Shown: positions 50,074 to 51,710 of the stretch, piece after piece
Layout: the number at the start of each line of letters is the position of its first letter
Position numbering within the stretch: position 1 is the first letter of the stretch
From: Erysipelotrichaceae bacterium
GTDB taxonomy: Bacteria; Bacillota_I; Bacilli_A; Erysipelotrichales; Erysipelotrichaceae
Assembly (NCBI GenBank): GCA_017515475.1
Contig: JAFWFS010000009.1
Span: 1 to 51,710 of the forward strand
DNA: 51,710 bases
Direction of reading: 5' to 3'
Position numbers and translations under genes: made by a program
Notes under the pieces: model-generated
The model's input: the letters and a program-made list of their open reading frames with translations, nothing else
Told to the model about the DNA's origin: nothing
Database searches by the model: none

Positions 50074-51703
50074 TGTTAAACTAAACGCTATTTCTGTCCA
50101 TCATTTACTCTTGCAGACTTGCGTTTAACTGTACAAAGGATATAGGTATAAGATGACGGATGTCTGATCAGTAAGGAGTTTTTATGAAACATCTTTCTCT
50201 TAATGACAGAATCCTCATCGAAAAGTATCTTGATGATGATCTGACCTTTGCCTATATCTCAAGAAGGATCGGAAGATCCCTGTCGACCGTTTCAAGGGAA
50301 GTGAAGAACCATCGTTCCTATACCGGAGATTACGACAGGCTGTCTCCCAACGGCTGTTCCAGATACAGAAGCTGCCTCAGGAAGAATCTCTGCTCTACGG
50401 AATCGGCGTACAGCTGCTTTGACCGCTGCAAGTTCTGCCGGGAATACGACTGTAAGACCCTGTGTCCGGAATTCGATTCTGCCGAATGTGAGGCGCTCAA
50501 AGCTCCTCCATACGTCTGTAACGGCTGTCCTAAGGAAAAGGAATGCAAGAAGATCCATGCCTATTATTCCGCAAATTCGGCACACAACAGCTATCTGAAA
50601 CTGCTGAGCGATTCCAGACAGGGAGTGAGGATCTCCATGGAGAAGATCGAACAGATCGACAGGATAGTCGCTCCCCTGATCATAAAGGGACAGTCGATCA
50701 ATCATATCTTCGCTTCCCATGGAAAACAGATCGGCTGCAGCGAGAAGACACTGTACAACTATATCGATCTTAATGTCTTCTCCTTCAGGAATATCGATCT
50801 GCCCAGAAAGGTCCGATACAGGTTAAGACACCCTCAGAAAGTGGCGACAAAGCTGGAATACGAATACCGCAAGGGAAGGACATTCGACTGTTTCCGCAGC
50901 TTTATGGAGGAGAATCCCGGTCTCGATATCGTGGAGATGGATACGGTCAAGGGAGCCAGAAACTCCGGAAAGAAGGTGCTGCTCACCTTCATATTCAGGA
51001 AGACGAACTTTATGCTTATATTCCTTCTTCCCGACGGGACCAAGCAGAGCGTATTCAATATCTTCGATTACCTGTGCGGCGGGCTTGGCGTGGGCGTATT
51101 CGCAAAACTGTTCCCCGTCATCCTGACGGACAACGGCGTTGAGTTCAAGGGTCCTCACGAGATGGAGTTCACCGACAGCGGGGTCAGGAGAACCAGACTG
51201 TTCTATTGCGATCCTCAGGCATCCTGGCAGAAGCCTCATGTGGAAAACAATCACACGCTGATACGCCGTATCGTCCCCAAGGGAACATCCTTCTCTTTTC
51301 TGGATGACGGGGATGTCCACCTTATCACGGAACACATCAATTCCGTTCCCAGAGAGACGTTTGACAACAGAACACCATTCGAACTGATGACCTCTCCGGA
51401 ACAGAAAAAACTACTGGAATTCCTGAAGCTTTCACCGATCCCACTCGATGAAGTGCTTCTCAAACCGGCTCTTCTGAAGAAGAAGTAAACCATTTTTTAT
51501 AAGATCAGTCATCCGTCAGGCACCGACAGAAATCAGAGTTGCGGTAAGTTTTACACACTTATATGCCGCAATACTTTCGTTATGATCTAAAAACAGGAAA
51601 TCCAGCAGTTTTCACTGTCATTATAATCCATTTTCAGGTCTTTTCCGCTTGATCAGAAGATGGTTTATAATTCGACCATACAAATGTTGGATTTAGTTTT
51701 ACA
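50074..51703 (+). mobile_element. IS30-family insertion sequence (ends approximate)
   Basis: The transposase gene is flanked by imperfect inverted repeats. Left end TGTTAAACTAAACGC at 50074-50088; two right-end candidates read inward TGTAAAACTTACCGC (51541-51555) and TGTAAAACTAAATCC (51689-51703), each matching the left at 12 of 15. If the nearer one is correct the element is about 1.48 kb, otherwise about 1.63 kb. I cannot choose between them by eye, and no target duplication is clear. Confidence 0.6.
50184..51488 (+). CDS. IS30-family transposase
   Basis: A 434-residue DDE transposase. An N-terminal HTH (LSLNDRILIEKYLDDDLTFA, SRRIGRSLSTVSREV) is followed by a cysteine-rich insert with 12 Cys between residues 58 and 121, probably zinc-binding. 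The DDE triad is Asp253 in IVEMDTVKG, Asp316 in ILTDNGVEF and Glu354 in KPHVENNHTLIRR. It looks full length and intact. GTAAGGAG lies 7-8 nt before the ATG. Its neighbour is the SAM riboswitch, with which it shares the intergenic space. Confidence 0.92.
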   Translation: MKHLSLNDRILIEKYLDDDLTFAYISRRIGRSLSTVSREVKNHRSYTGDYDRLSPNGCSRYRSCLRKNLCSTESAYSCFDRCKFCREYDCKTLCPEFDSAECEALKAPPYVCNGCPKEKECKKIHAYYSANSAHNSYLKLLSDSRQGVRISMEKIEQIDRIVAPLIIKGQSINHIFASHGKQIGCSEKTLYNYIDLNVFSFRNIDLPRKVRYRLRHPQKVATKLEYEYRKGRTFDCFRSFMEENPGLDIVEMDTVKGARNSGKKVLLTFIFRKTNFMLIFLLPDGTKQSVFNIFDYLCGGLGVGVFAKLFPVILTDNGVEFKGPHEMEFTDSGVRRTRLFYCDPQASWQKPHVENNHTLIRRIVPKGTSFSFLDDGDVHLITEHINSVPRETFDNRTPFELMTSPEQKKLLEFLKLSPIPLDEVLLKPALLKKK

Positions 51704-51710
51704 CTTAGCG

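Overview
The window looks like a chromosome segment of a mid-GC Bacillota, plausibly an erysipelotrichial or clostridial gut bacterium. This rests on the AddA/AddB pair, strong AGGAGG-type ribosome sites, lipoboxes, GH3 and GH13 glucosidases, an S-box riboswitch and an IS30 element. The taxonomic guess is inference. Most genes lie on the minus strand. No tRNA, rRNA or CRISPR array was found.

Positions 1-12,850 hold ordinary housekeeping and carbohydrate genes: a truncated membrane protein, an acidic hypothetical protein, a HAD phosphatase, rpiB, a four-gene operon (methyltransferase, nucleoside phosphorylase, GH3 beta-glucosidase, methyltransferase), a 55-residue membrane peptide with a good promoter, a GH13 alpha-glucosidase overlapping a D-2-hydroxyacid dehydrogenase, a membrane protein, a CorA transporter and a stand-alone E2-type acyltransferase fold lacking the catalytic histidine.

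Positions 12,900-23,050 are one long minus-strand run: addB, addA, a MEMO-AMMECR1 fusion, its radical SAM partner and a SagB-like nitroreductase with short gaps, ending at a multiply broken VanY-type lipoprotein gene. The MEMO/AMMECR1/radical SAM set is the AmmeMemoRadiSam system, whose function is unknown. Positions 23,180-28,780 carry mostly plus-strand genes: a zinc-ribbon protein, a rhomboid protease (minus), a membrane-anchored CHAP-like protein, a flavin reductase, a second HAD phosphatase (minus), a class II pyrophosphatase with an unusual N-terminal membrane anchor, and a small membrane protein.

From about 28,800 to the end the window is accessory in character: small orphan genes resembling polymorphic-toxin immunity proteins, gene fragments, lipoproteins (one with three transglutaminase-like repeats of which only the last keeps its triad), an AT-rich AbiH abortive-infection gene, a Nudix-zinc ribbon protein, and an HTH protein fused to a SpoT-type (p)ppGpp hydrolase next to a perfect palindrome. 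No matching toxin is visible. An IS30 element closes the window.

Two RNA signals stand out. First, about 330 nt between 41,949 and 42,277 contain eight separate hairpins. Together with a structured leader (42,968-43,042) they flank an unknown 207-residue gene, and a divergent RHH-WYL regulator sits beside it with an operator-like repeat inside its own promoter. This is my best candidate for an undescribed system. Second, a SAM (S-box) riboswitch with a terminator at 49,873-50,012 precedes only a 57-residue protein of unknown function, as if its original target had been lost.
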